Source: Yamagishiella unicocca (taxonomy: Eukaryota > Chlorophyta > Chlorophyceae > Chlamydomonadales > Volvocaceae). From it: a stretch of DNA of 64,000 nucleotides. The stretch spans positions 124,001-188,000 of the forward strand of contig BDSL01000001.1 of assembly GCA_003116995.1 (NCBI GenBank), given 5' to 3'. Positions 1 to 12,044 of the stretch are shown piece after piece. The notes below the pieces were generated by a model that worked only from the letters and a program-made list of their open reading frames with translations, ran no database searches and was not told the DNA's origin. How positions within the stretch are numbered: the stretch's first letter is position 1; every line of letters begins with the position of its first letter. The translations under genes and the position numbers were made by a program.

Positions 1-183
1 AGGGCTCCACTCCACGCGGCGCTGTTCCCTCAGGCTACGCCTGGCTGTCGCTGTCACGTGGTTGCCCCTGGCACGATGCAGCCCTGCCCAGTACACACAT
101 GCAGACCTGTGCTAACGCCCTGGTATGTGCACCCCGCCTGCTGCCCGCCACGTACGTCGCGGTGTTGCCCCCGCGGCGCGCAG
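1..183 (+). other. Intron sequence upstream of the first METE exon
   Basis: I see no conserved METE peptide here, and the stretch ends in a pyrimidine-poor but usable CAG acceptor at 181-183. It most likely belongs to the intron that precedes the exon starting VDEPALREG. Confidence 0.5.
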
Positions 184-1320
184 GTCGACGAGCCGGCCTT
201 GCGCGAGGGGCTGCCGCTCAAGCAGGAGCGCTGGGCCAGCTACCTGTCCTGGGCCGTGGATTCGTTCCGGCTGTGCACTGCGGTGGCGGCGCCCGGCACG
301 CAGGTGGTGACCCACCTCTGCTACAGCGACTTCGAGGACATCCTGCCGGCCATTGACCGCATGGACGGTAGGGGGGGTAGCGAGAAGACGCGGCAGGGGG
401 ATGGCGAGCTGATCCGGTTACACGACATAGGAAACGGAGAGCAGGGGGGTAGGGGCGGCGAGCAGGCGTCAGGGGCGTGATGCCAGTTGTACGAATTACG
501 ACGGTAACAACTGGTTGGATGGCCGCTGCCTCCAGGCCTCGCCGTTTCGTCGCAGTCCCCAAGCACTGCTGTGATTACCGTAACAGCTTTACGCGCTCGC
601 TCGCCTCGCCGCCTCGCCGCCGCCGTCACCCTCCTGCTCGTCCCCTCCCTCCTCCGCCCCCCCTGCAGCCGACGTGCTCACCATCGAGAACTCCCGCTCC
701 GACAACGCCATGATCGCGGCGCTGGCGGCCGCAGGGTACGGCAGGGACATCGGCCCCGGCGTATACGACGTGCATAGCCCCGAGGTCCCCACCGTGGAGT
801 TCATCAGGTCGCGCATCAGGTAAGCGTTGCACCTACACGGCATCCAGCACCCCGCGCGTCTTCTCCCGTCATTTTCCTCGGCACCTTACCCGGGATCCCA
901 CGCATCGTCAACCTCCAACCTCAATAGTCTTCTGGGGTACCCTCACGGCCCCTTCACCACTTCCTCCGCCTCGTCTCCCCCGCCCCCCGCCCTCCGCCCC
1001 CCGCACCTCTTAAACCCTCTAACCCGTACCCTGATGCTGCCATGCCATGCTGCTCCTCCTTCCGCAGCTCCTTCGTCGCCACCGGCATCCTGGGCGGCCG
1101 CGCCGACCGCATCTGGGTGAACCCCGACTGCGGGCTCAAGACCCGCGGCTGGCCCGAGACCATCGCTGCACTGCGCAACATGGTGGAGGCGGCCGCACAG
1201 GCGCGCAGCGAGCTGGCGGCCAGCCACGTCAGCAGTGGCGGCTGCCAGCCGGAGGCGACGGAGGCAGCCGCGCAGGCAGTCGGCGGCAGCGGTGCCGGCT
1301 GCAACGGGTGCTGCCACTGA
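184..1320 (+). CDS. METE: Cobalamin-independent methionine synthase, C-terminal exons (5' part outside window)
   Basis: This is the last 195 residues of the enzyme that transfers a methyl group from methyl-tetrahydrofolate to homocysteine without vitamin B12. I place exons at 184-367, 669-819 and 1068-1320; the phases fit and a TGA closes the frame. Visible family signatures are [12 protein letters not shown] at the start, THLCYSDF, the ENSRSD motif, [10 protein letters not shown] and [11 protein letters not shown]. The cysteine of NPDCG is the expected zinc ligand of the catalytic site. After the conserved core there is a tail of about 25 residues rich in Ser, Gly and Ala that ends in CNGCCH, which I do not associate with the family. 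A TGTAA signal at 1566-1570 gives a 3' UTR of about 250 nt. Bases 1-183 look like intron. The gene converges with the BolA gene downstream. Identity is near certain; exon ends are good to a few bases. Confidence 0.93.
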
Positions 1321-1565
1321 CGCAGCTAGGCGTGATACGCACAGGCAATAGTGTTCGTAGTTTCGTACACATGATGCACACGTAGTTGTTGTAGGTGTTG
1401 GGTAGCCGATGATGGTGGTAATGTGCCCGGCGCGGCAATAGCTAGAGGGCTGCAGGAGGTTGCTGTGTAGAGGTACATCTGGAGGAATAAGTGGCGCGTC
1501 GCTTACAACACGCACCGGACCTGAGGCAGTGGTGACGACTTCGGAGTCCATATAGGAACGCTGTG

Positions 1566-1570
1566 TGTAA
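1566..1570 (+). promoter_or_regulatory. TGTAA polyadenylation signal of METE
   Basis: TGTAA is the usual volvocine poly(A) signal and lies 246 nt past the METE stop. The next 500 bases, up to the BolA poly(A) signal, hold nothing I can support. Confidence 0.6.
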
Positions 1571-2069
1571 ACCTTATGCTCCATGCTCGCCTTTCATCGC
1601 CCTCACTGCCCTCTTGATGCATATAAGTCGGTTTGCATGATATCCGAACCAGTAGCGTACTCAGCGTGCTCGGATGGGGTGTGCATTGATACTTGCACCG
1701 CCCTTTATTGTGACTATGTAGCAGTCCGGCGCATAGTCCTCGACGACCTAGCTGCCTCTTGGCGGAACTGTACAGGCCGCTGCCCTGATCACAACTGCCC
1801 AGGGACTTTGGGCATTCCCAGTTTGCCCGGTTTCTTGTGGTGTAGAAGGGCCACATAGCCGCGTTGCTTGTTTGGTGTCGATCATAGGTGTACGTCGTAC
1901 AGTTGGTACGGATCCCCCAAGTGACTTCGCCGCAACACCGTAGGAGGGCTTAGGAGAACAATCCACGGCCTGGGACGCCGCAGGCTGCTGCGTGAAGGGC
2001 ATGTGCTGATGGGTTGTGCCCCGTACATCGCTTTGAACGAGCACCACATCCGCAAGCCTGTCTGAGCCT

Positions 2070-2074
2070 TTACA
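2070..2074 (-). promoter_or_regulatory. TGTAA polyadenylation signal of the BolA gene (minus strand)
   Basis: The + strand reads TTACA here, so the minus strand carries TGTAA about 670 nt past the BolA stop codon. It defines a convergent arrangement with METE. Confidence 0.4.
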
Positions 2075-2741
2075 CGTTTCATTACCAGCCGTCGTGGGGC
2101 AGACAAATTATGCATCGTCCTGCAAAGCACGGCTTTGCGCTTGTCCTGCACGGTCGGCGCAGAGCACACGGTATCAAGTGCTCGTGCCTCGTCCTATAAA
2201 CGTTTCCAACAACTTGTTTGCTTCATGCCACGCTCTTCCATGCCCATTCTTATAGCAAACGCTGCCGACCCATGGGTCTGCTATCACCACCATGCACTCA
2301 TGCTCCAGCGCAGTACGGTGCCTACCCTGCGACAGCCTGCCTCGCTCAGATACCCACCGACGGCGCCGGGGATTTTGTGGGGCGACATCTTGCGCACGAC
2401 CATGCCTTGCGCGTCACGATGTAGACGCCGCTGTGCATGACAGCCCGTTTGTGTCCGCCAGGACCCGCTGGACCAGTGCTGCAGTGGACCATACAACCAC
2501 TGCGCAGTTTGGCTTCGCAAGCCCACCATCATGACAATCATTACGGCAACAAAGGGTAAGAACAATCCATTCCAAAGCGTCTTCAGGCATGACGTGCACG
2601 TCGAACTTTGCCGCACTGCAGTCCCCTAGCTAATGGACCAGGACAGCTGCAGGTGGGCGAACCCCTGCTAAGTCCCAATTGTGACTGGAACCTACCCGAC
2701 ATGCTATGCGTGACCTCTTACGGCCACACTCCTCTGCCTAA

Positions 2742-4283
2742 TTACTTTTCCGCGGGCGTCTTCGTGGTCATGGACAGCGCGTGCAGCCCCGCCTTGAACT
2801 CGTCCGCCAGCAGCCCGTAAACAGCCTGATGGCCTGGGGCACCCGACGGCAGCGGCAAACGAGGAAGGAAGTGTGATGCTCACGTCATAATGGGGCATGG
2901 TCGTACGCGGTGACGTGCCGCCGCAGCAGGCAGGCAACGCAAACGGGTATCGTTCCCCCCCAATGACTGCAAGTGGTCCAGCGGTGCTTGCGCATCAGTT
3001 TGCAGCCAATGCAACGCGAGGTGGAGCACCAGTAGCTCAAGACAATAGCTCAAGACAGTAGCTTGCGACAGTAGCTAGAGACAATACTCGAGGCAATAGC
3101 TGGCAATCAGGGCTTTCCGGCAGGCACGAGCTGTGTTGTGCGTGCGCTGCCGCACTCGATGCGCAAGCCATAGCGGAAGAATAGTCGGGGCCATTCGGCA
3201 GTGCTTGGAAGGCGGACAGGGTGCATTTGGCGACTGCACCCCTCAGCGCCTCCCATCTAGGATAAGCCCGCCCGTTTCCTTCCCGGGGTGCAGCATATGG
3301 ACCGGTCGCGAACAGCATGCGAAGCCAGGCGGCAACACCCTTCGACGCCTAGCTCCGACCGCGCACCGAGGGCCCTTGCTCAATGCGCGGATCCCCGCCC
3401 CCGCCACCTTCCAACACGGCTGCTGGAACCTCTTTTTCGGTCGTGAGGCAAAGACGCGTTTCTACGCTGCCCCCCCTCCGGCGGCTTGCAGATCCCCATT
3501 AACGTACGTTTCACGAGGGACACTCCGGTGAACGCCTCCGAGGTGACCTCCAGCCTGCCGGGAGGGGGGGGTCGGGAGGGAGGCGGCCCGGGGTTCAGTG
3601 TGGTGGGCCCCAGTGGTTCTGGAGGGTAGGGTCGGTGGCGACCCAATGAACTCCATGTGGGGCCACGCAGGCCTATTGTCGTACCCCCAATCGCACCTGA
3701 AGTGCGTTTCCCCAGCATCGCAGGCCGCACTACCGTCCCGGGCGTAGTGGCCCGCGTGCTTGTGAGAATCGTTGACCAGCCGGAAGTGGGTCGGCTTGAG
3801 CGCCTCAGCTATCTTGCTGTATCACGGCATTCAGCGCGGGTGGGGGAAAGGCGGGATGGTCGTGGAACCAATGAAAAAGGGTCAAGGGCAAAGGGAGGAA
3901 TGGGCGGGGAGAAGGGATGGAGATTGCAGATAGGGGTGTTCTGGCATCTGGGTCAATGGGGGTTTGAGTGTTCGGCATTGTGGAACAGTCCCGCCCGAGC
4001 GCTGCCCGAGGTAAGCGCTTTGCCCGTGCACGGCCTGCAACACAATGCGACCTGCACCCTCTCGGGCGCACGATCTCGACATGGGCCCACGTGCCATCCG
4101 CCTCCCGAATCCATGAGCCCATATTGAACACCTTTGAATCGCCGATGCTATCGGCCCTGCCGGCACGCTATCCGCCTTTGGCCGCTCACTACTGGACATC
4201 CTGCTTGATAGATTGCGAAGTGAAGGGGTAAGCAGAGCAATTGCTCGCTTCCCCTGTTGGAAAGACGAATGCCAGGCTTGCAT
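2742..4283 (-). CDS. BolA-family protein with N-terminal organelle presequence
   Basis: The gene is split into four exons, so no single frame reveals it: 4283-4132, 3816-3697, 3554-3508 and 2833-2742. All phases agree and give 136 residues. BolA proteins pair with monothiol glutaredoxins in Fe-S cluster handling. The core follows the family order: SAIQSKIAEALKP, then NDSHKHAGHYARDGS, then ETHFRLEV, then SLVKRHQAVYGLLADEF, then HALSMTTKTPAEK at the stop. The invariant His before QAVYG and the SHxHxGH loop are present, and the loop resembles the BolA1-type (His) class rather than the BolA2 (Cys) class. The first 28 residues, MQAWHSSFQQGKRA onward, are rich in Arg, Ser and Leu with no acidic residue, as in a mitochondrial (or plastid) presequence; a second Met at residue 29 could start a shorter form. 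The start codon is 272 bp from the divergent DEG7 start, so a shared promoter is likely. Confidence 0.88.
3028..3110. repeat. Degenerate 13-14 bp tandem repeat
   Basis: About six imperfect copies built on a core like TAGCTCAAGACA run through this stretch, inside the last intron of the BolA gene. No function is evident. Confidence 0.6.
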
Positions 4284-4555
4284 ACGGACGTTACGACCTG
4301 TGGCTCAGGGGCGAAGGTAAAAGAAATTGCTTTGTTATTTGCTCTATGTTTGAGGATTGGTGCATTCTGCGTTCAGAGCGCGTGGTGCGTGCGCGATGTA
4401 CTACCAGCTTAGTGTTTTCGTAAAGCCACAATTCGCAATCGCGTGGCCCCCCCCCATTTACAAATGTATTCTATTACTCTCGGAGTTTATAGAAACAAGT
4501 AAATAGCTCCTCAACACAGTGCGCGCAGCAATTACGTTAGCTTGGGAGCGCGGCG
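4284..4555. promoter_or_regulatory. Divergent promoter between BolA and DEG7
   Basis: Only 272 bp separate the two start codons, and the stretch is AT-richer than the flanking exons, with runs such as a C-tract near 4446 and CAAATGTATTC just after it. It must hold both 5' UTRs and both promoters. I cannot name individual elements. Confidence 0.5.
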
Positions 4556-7500
4556 ATGTCACTTGAAGAAGTCGCCGAGATCACCGAGCCAGAGATCAGA
4601 GCTAGTACAGAGGACTGGAAGAATGCACTGGATCGTGTGGTGCCCTGCTGTGTGGTACTCAAGTAAGTCACTAGCTTGATCCGCTCTGACGAAGCCGGCA
4701 GCTGAAGTTTCCCGGTTTTCCCAGGGTGACTCAGACACGAGCATTTGACACGGAGGCGGCGGGCTCAGCCTATGCGACTGGATTCATCGTTGATAAGCAG
4801 CGTGGTCTCATCCTGACAAACCGTCATGTTGTTACGCCAGGTAAGCGACCTTCATCTTGCCGACAAGATGAGGCATATCTAGTCATAGAGGCAGTATCGG
4901 CATGGCTAGCAGCGGTGGCCGCTGCTAAAGCGTTTCAAAAGTGTTGTGTACAAGTGGGTTTCGGAAGCCTACCCCTTACGCGCCCCACCCAACCCCTGAT
5001 CGCCCTGCGCTACGTATTGACGTGATGTAGCATGGCGATGTATGCGTGCAAACCGCGTCGAATTGCATGTACCGACGCGACACGCGTAAACATGTCAGGC
5101 AACCCTTTCTCAGGTGAAATGCATAGCACCAGACATATTCTGCAAACCCTCTTGCGTCGGGGCGTATTTGTGTTGCGACTTTCAGCCCCACGCCGTGTGT
5201 TTCCCACCACCACGTCACGAAATGTAGCACGAAATTACGCTTCCCAGACCGCCCACACTCATAGCTTTTTGATGGCTTGACCTCATTACCGCGTCGTGTC
5301 TCTGACCTCGTCTCTTGACCCACATCACGATCTCGGCGATATTGCAGGCCCCATTGTAGCTGAGTCGATCTTCTTGAACCGAGAAGAGCTGCCAGTCTTC
5401 CCTCTCTACTATGGTGCGAGGTGGTGTTTAGTGGGGTGAGGGGAGAGAAATTTCCCGGTAGTCCTGTGGTAGCGTTGTCAGCTCCAGGCTCCCGCTTACC
5501 GTGCTGAAATGGTGTTGGGTTTCCCTCGTGCCCTGTTTTGCAGACCCAATCCACGATTTTGCGTTTCTGCGGTTCGACCCAAGCCGGCTGCAGTTTATGG
5601 AGGTTTTGGAGGTACCTCTCGCGCCTGAGTGTGCCACCGTAGGCCTGGATATCCGGGTGGTGGGCAACGACTCCGGCGAGAAGGTGCGAGATGCGTGCTG
5701 CTGCTTTGGGTTGTAGGTGTCGGGGCATTGTACGATTTGACAGGCTTGGTGGAGGGGTATTGTGTGGGGGTAGGAAACGGCGTACGTGGACCCAGTGGTG
5801 GCAGACTTGGCCAACGGCGTATTTTCCACGCAATGATGCCTGGCGTGTATTGTCGCTCCCGGCAAACAAAGTCCACCTGTGGAACTCACGCGCAATCCTC
5901 CCGTTGCTTAATCAGGTGTCCATCCTTGCTGGTACGTTGGCGCGTCTAGACCGTGATGCGCCCGTGTACGGCCGCAAGGGTTACAACGACTTCAACACGT
6001 GAGCAAGGTTTTCAGATGGCGGGGCCAGGGACGGACCCAACGCGGCTGTGTTCACGATGCAGCTTCAAACGATATGATAGCAAATACGCTTTGGGAATTC
6101 CTTTATTACATGCGGATATCGCTACATAGTACCAAACACGTGAACCCTGAGGCCATGCGGCGCATCCATGGGTGCATGCGGTCACGCATGTGGCAGTAAC
6201 ATGAATGACCCACTTTCTTTCCCTCCCTCTTTCGCCTTCCGTCCATAGCTTCTATCTTCAGGCGGCCTCTGGGACCAAGGGTGGCTCAAGCGGCTCGCCG
6301 GTCATTGATTGCCAGGGGCGCGCTGTTGGCCTCAATGCTGGCGGCAAGAACAAGGCGGCATCTGCGTACTACTTGCCGCTTGAACGCGTGGTGCGAGCGC
6401 TTAAGCTCATTCAGGTGCGGGACCAAATTGTAGGAGTCGTCCAACGCGCACATTTGCCACCCAGTGGTTGCTTTACTGCACCCTACCGCCATCATACAAA
6501 CTATGTAGTACCCACAACCTGCCGATCCGTCGCGACGGACCTTTCATTGCTTCCCCTCGTAGGCGAGCAAGGATGCCTGCGAAAAGGGGGCAGGCTGGCC
6601 AGCTCCCGTCATTCCGCGCGGCGACCTGCAGACCACGTTCGTGTTCAAGGGATTCGACGAGGTCCGCCGCTTGGGCCTGCAGCAGGAAACAGAGCGGCGC
6701 GTGCGAAACTCCAAATCAGCCCCGACACCAGAAGGTGCGCTAAGCTGGGAGAAGTGCGGGGTGGTGGACGGGCCTCAGTTTGGATCGGCTACGACGAGGG
6801 CGCGCTGGGCATTGCACCAATGGCTCATTTGCGTGGGTTTTTCCGAAGAAGCAGGCATGACTAGGATGTTTGTCTTCTTAGAAAAAGGAAAAGGTCTCAG
6901 CGCAGCCCAGCGACATTACCGAAGGTCCGACCGGATGGTTGTGTGCACCCTTCGTGGCTACACATGGAAGGTTCGTGGGCCTAACTTTCGAACATCTTGC
7001 AAATGTACGCAAATGTTCAATCTCTAATCTATAAGTAATGTTTCGCCCTCAGGTTTGCAACATTCGACTGGTATGCTGGTGGTCGACAATGTCGTGCCGG
7101 GCAGCCCGTGTGATGGCGTCATAGAGGCGGGAGATGTCCTAGTGGAGGTGAACGGCCAGGTGGTGACGCACTTCCTAGCGCTGGAGGAGCTGCTGGACAA
7201 CGCGGCGCAGGACCGCATGGCGGGCGGGCAGGGCAAGGTGCAGCTGCTGCTGGAGCGCGGCAGCAAGCCGGTGGGTGCCGCTACACGGGTGGAGCGCAAG
7301 CCTCCAGCTTATGCCGTTGGGCCTGGAAATAAAGGGGTGGCGGGGGTGGGCCTCACAAGAAGGGAGGCGGGACATGATGTTGATGGCGCACGGGCTACAC
7401 TGGGGTTGTATGCAGACGCGTACAGGACATGTGCTGGAGGAGCGGAGCGTTCGCGGATGCGGATGCCGTACAGTCACCTTTCGCTGCGCTGCTCCTTGAG

Positions 7501-10500
7501 GATCCGGGGTCTTGCGGATTTTGCACGCCCCCCCCGCCCATGAACAGCCGCTTTCTCCCTCACCGCAGGTCAGCGCCGAGGTGGAGGTGACGGACCTGCA
7601 CTCCGTGACGCCTGACAGCTTTCTGGAGCTGGCGGGCGGTGCCGTCCACGCACTGAGCTACCAGCAGGCTCGCAACAATCGGGCCGTCGTCGGCCAGGTC
7701 TACGTGGCGGAGCCCGGGTATATGCTGGTGAGTACGTATTTCTGCGCAGGGGTGTTGCTCACCCAGGTGACTGGGTGGAAGTGGGAATCCAAGCATGCAT
7801 GAGAGGCACGATGAGAGATTGCCGAGTATAGAAATCAACTAGTTGGGACCGGCCACTGGTTGACTTGGCTAGCCTGGCCGGGCCTATCGCGTCGTTGTTG
7901 TTATGTCAGTTGAGGGCACGGGAGCTGGTGTGGCGTGGTACAGGAGGAGAAGGCACGTGCGACGAAGGGCTGGTGTCCCTTGCTTTGGCGAATGGACCCG
8001 TCGTACCTGATGTCGTACCTGACGCCGCAACTGACGCCGCAGGGCCGCGCGAACGTGCCCAAAAGCGCCATCATCACCGCCCTCAATGGAAAGCCAACAC
8101 CGGACCTCATTACCTTAGCTACGGTGCTCCGTACCCTGCCGCACGGCGCGCGGGCCCCGGTCGAGTACCTTACCTTCAGCGAGCGGCACCGGCGCAAAAA
8201 CGCCATCCTCCATGTCGACCGCCAGTGGTAAGCAGTGACGTGTGCGATGACCACGCCTACCGCCAGCTACCCTTTCGCGCCGCACGCGCAACACATTGTG
8301 GACCAGCAGTAGGGCGGCAGGGCTCGAACATCGAGTCGGCAATCCATCTGGGCAAGCTCCGCATGAACCGGCCCTGCCTCGGTGTATCCCTCCTCAGCCC
8401 TTGCAACTCCAGCCCCAACCGCCTGCCAAACGTGCCCACTGATCAGGTACGGCCCTCCGGTGTTTTGGACTCGTGACGACGCTTCTGGAGCGTGGCACCC
8501 CACCGTGGACTACCCGCCCGGTGCGCCGCCGCCACCCGAGCCCAGCATCAAGGCTCTGCAGGCCGCGACTGCCAACGGGCACTCCTCGCCCATGGATAGC
8601 GACGCGGCTCCCGAGCCGATGGCCAACGGTGTGGCGTCGCCCCCTGTCAGCAATCCCGCGGTCGTTGGCACGCCGGGGAATGACAGCGGCGCCACGGCGG
8701 CGGCAGCGGACAGCACACCGACGGAATTGCAGGTGGGGGATGCGCCGTCGCGGGCGGCGCTCCTCGCAACAAACTGTGACGGGCGGCTAACTGTTGACCC
8801 TGGCGTGGGGCCGGGGGACTGTTCGCTAGTATCTGTGGAGGGTTGCAGGGACGGTGCGGGCCGTTTCATAGCGCGATTCTACAACCTCGCAGCCAGCCGT
8901 GACGCCCTCCCCATGCCATTCTCGCACCCGCCAGTCGGACGACCTGGACGAGCTGCTGCGCTGCTGCTTGGTGCTGGTGGATATTGACATTCCGCTTGTG
9001 GCGCTCAGCGATGGGGTGCACAGCAGGAGCTTCGCAGGTACAGTGGATGCCAGGCTTTGCCCGTACAGGGTTGGTTGACGGGAAACGAAGCGTCGAGGGC
9101 AAGCTTCCCTAAGGCGCCTCCACTCTGCTGTGCCATAGCATTTAGACGGGGTTGGCTGATTGGATCAGCCGAACAAACGTTGCCAGCCGCTCTTAAGCAC
9201 GACAAGATGATGTCCACGCACGTGTTAACTTGAATACACGGTACTCGACGTGCTTCGGGCTTCCTGCTTTCCTTGTGAACTCATGATTGCGGGGTGGCTG
9301 TTGTGCTGTTGGCGCAGGCAACGGGCTGGTGGTGTACGCCGGCGAGCGCGTAGGGCTGGTGCTGGTGGACCGCAACACGGTGGCTGTGGGCCCTTGTGAT
9401 GTCAACCTAAGCTTCGGCGCGCACCCTGCCGAGATCAGCGGGCGCGTGCGCTTTCTGCACCCGCTGCACAACTTTGCGCTGGTGTCGTACGACCCCGCTG
9501 CGCTGCCGGCTGAGGCAAGGGCCAAGGTATGCGCTGGAACAGCTGTGCGTGTGCGCGCACAATCGCTTTGCACGCGAATTGCCGCTGCTAGACAGCACTC
9601 GTCGCAGGTCTGTGTCTGCAATTCCTGGCACAATGCAATGATCGGAGCGGTTCCTGCCAAATGCTACTGCCTGCCGACAGGTTCGCGCCGCCGAGCTGCT
9701 GCCCCTCCCGCCCCTTAAGCGCGGCGAGCCTGTGCGCTTGGTGGGCCTGACCAAGCACCTGCGCGTCATGCAGCGCACCTCTACCGTTACGAATGCCACC
9801 GCAGCGCTCACCATCCCGAGCGCGGAGGTAGGTGCGCACGACGTATCCGAGGATGCATGATACATAAAGTACTTGTGCTGAACGCACGCTGGCTGAGGCC
9901 TCTAGACGCACGCTGATTGAAGCCTTGCTAGAGACCAGCCCTTCCGCACCCTGTTAACACGTTTTGGACAAGGATTGCCAGCCCTCTGGTATACCTGAGC
10001 TTCGGAGCGCGTGTTTGAAGCCAATATAACCACGTCACTCCAGGTACCACGCTTCCGGGCTGTGCACGAGGAGGTCATCAAGCTGGATCAGGACTTTGGG
10101 GCAACTTTCAGCGGCTGCCTCACTGACAACCGCGGTCGCGTGCGTGGCCTGTGGTGCAGTTACTCTGAGCAGGTGCGCTGGGTAGTGGCCGATTGCAAGC
10201 GAGGATTGGGCAAGGGGATAGTCATGCCGTGGAAGTAGCTCCGAGCTTACCTCGCTTGTCAGGTGCGCCAACATCGCAAAGATGCGGTCGTTGATGAAAT
10301 CATCACGGCAAGCACGATCTTGAAGGATTATTCTAAGGTTCTCCCGCACATCTGTCGACGCCCAGATGAAATGTCTGCCCGTAACGGTATACCCTACCCG
10401 GAATCGACCGCGCGTGAAATTGCCGGCAATTGTATCCGCTGGACAAGGCACGAACCGTCGTATGTGGTCGGGTGATCGTGTTTCTGCAGTTCATAATGCC

Positions 10501-12044
10501 TCTGGCAGTCCCCACGTCATACGACACGGGCACCATGCGCGCACCTGCAGGTGGAGAAGGAGGAGCGTGAATGGTGCGCGGGGCTGCACGCCGCCGTGTT
10601 TCACCCCTGGGTAGAGCAGCTTGCACGGCTGTTGGACCAGGAGTCGCCAGCGCCTCCACCTGCGGTCAGGTATGCCATATGTGTGCAAAGAGGGAAGCCG
10701 GCGGTGTGTGTTCTTTCTGTATGCCCACTACATGCTTCTGCGTAGTAGCGAAAGCGTTTCTTCTTTCATAAGGCTGGAGTTGTGTTGGCTTTGCACGCGC
10801 TACCAACGGCAGCCAGTTTATCTTGATAACAATCGCCATGATTACAGGGGGACACGACCCTGATGCCAGCAGAGGCACGCACCCGCGGCTTTATGGGTCA
10901 ATCACGGAGCGTGTGCTTTCCGGCGCATATGCGCAAAGAACACACGGCGCCAAGGACGCACCACTAGCGCCCTGGTTCCTCTGCTTCATCCCCATGACCC
11001 CATCGCCTCTTTCCATCCCGCCTCTGCACCCACAGCGTACTCGACGCGGAGCTGGAAGCGGTGCTGCTGTCCAAGGCGGCCCAGTTCGGGCTGCCTGCGG
11101 AGTGGGTGTCCCGGCTGGACCAGCTGGACCCGGAGCGGCGGCAGGTGCTACGTGTGCGCTCCTGTGTAGCGCAGTCGCATGCGTCCAAGGTGCTCCGCAG
11201 CGGCGACATGTTGCTGGCCATGGCTGGCCGACCGGTAACTTGCTTCCACGACGTCGAGCGCCTAATCAGCGAGACGGCCGCGGCGGCGGCTAGTGCCAAC
11301 GGCAGCGTCAAGAAAGCTGAAGGAACAGAAGTCCCTGCTGACGGTACGCCAGATGCGGCGGCGGCGCGGCCTGACGTTGCCGACGACGATGGGCCACCGT
11401 TGAAGCGTGCTCGGCCCTCGGAAGCGACGACGGAGGACGCAGCGACGGAGGACGCAGCCGGCGCGGCCGACGCCGCCGAGAAGGTTGCAGTCACCGCAAG
11501 CAACGACGTGGGGGAGGCCCCAGGCCCAGGGCCCGGGCGGCCCTCCATGCACCTAACCATATACCGCAGCGGCTGCGTCCTGGACGTGGAAGTGGTTCTT
11601 GGGCGCGAGGACGGCATGGGCACATGCCGTTTGGTGCACTGGTGCGGTGCGCAGCTTCAGGCACCGCACCGCGGCGTCCGAGAGCTGGGTTTCCTGCCGG
11701 AGGGTGCAGCCGGCGTCTACATCAGCCGCTGGCACCACGGCTCACCCGCACACCGCTACGGCCTGTACGCGCTGCACTGGATCCAGCAAGTCAACGGCGT
11801 GGCCACGCCGGACCTGGACAGCTTCCTCGCAGCAGTAGCGGCCTGCGGAGACGGTCAGTTTGTGCGCCTCAAGGTCTGCCACCTGGAGACGACACAACCG
11901 AAGGTGCTAACGCTGAAGATGGACCTGCAGTACTGGCCCACGTGGGAGCTGCGGCTGGACCCGAACACGTGCACATGGCGTCGCTTGCAGCACAGTCCCT
12001 TCCCTTTCAAGCCCACACGCCTGTTGCAAGCTGCGCCTTTGTGA
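4556..12044 (+). CDS. DEG7: DegP/HtrA-type serine protease DEG7 (protease Do-like 7)
   Basis: Seventeen exons give a 1137-residue protein, against about 1100 in land-plant DEG7. Exons: 4556-4662, 4725-4840, 5348-5413, 5544-5683, 5916-5998, 6249-6414, 6563-6734, 7053-7270, 7569-7727, 8043-8227, 8447-8732, 8935-9037, 9318-9526, 9681-9827, 10044-10172, 10551-10669 and 11036-12044; all phases close. The N-terminal trypsin-like domain keeps the triad: His70 in LTNRHVV, Asp101 in IHDFAF, and Ser185 in GGSSGSP. PDZ domains follow, with [13 protein letters not shown] and later modules. From about exon 12 a second protease-like domain appears ([22 protein letters not shown]) whose expected Ser region reads [11 protein letters not shown], so it looks degenerate; more PDZ sequence and the family's HYWPTWEL-like end ([13 protein letters not shown]) finish the protein. 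This two-domain layout is the plant DEG7 / yeast Nma111 architecture. Plant DEG7 is reported in plastid photosystem II repair and the yeast homologue is nuclear; no clear transit peptide is visible here. The exon 11 donor could alternatively lie near 8829. Confidence 0.93.

Noticed and set aside
4976..5869. 297-residue minus-strand frame
   Set aside because: It lies antisense to DEG7 introns and exons 3-4, has no motif, and the + strand reading is clearly the protease.
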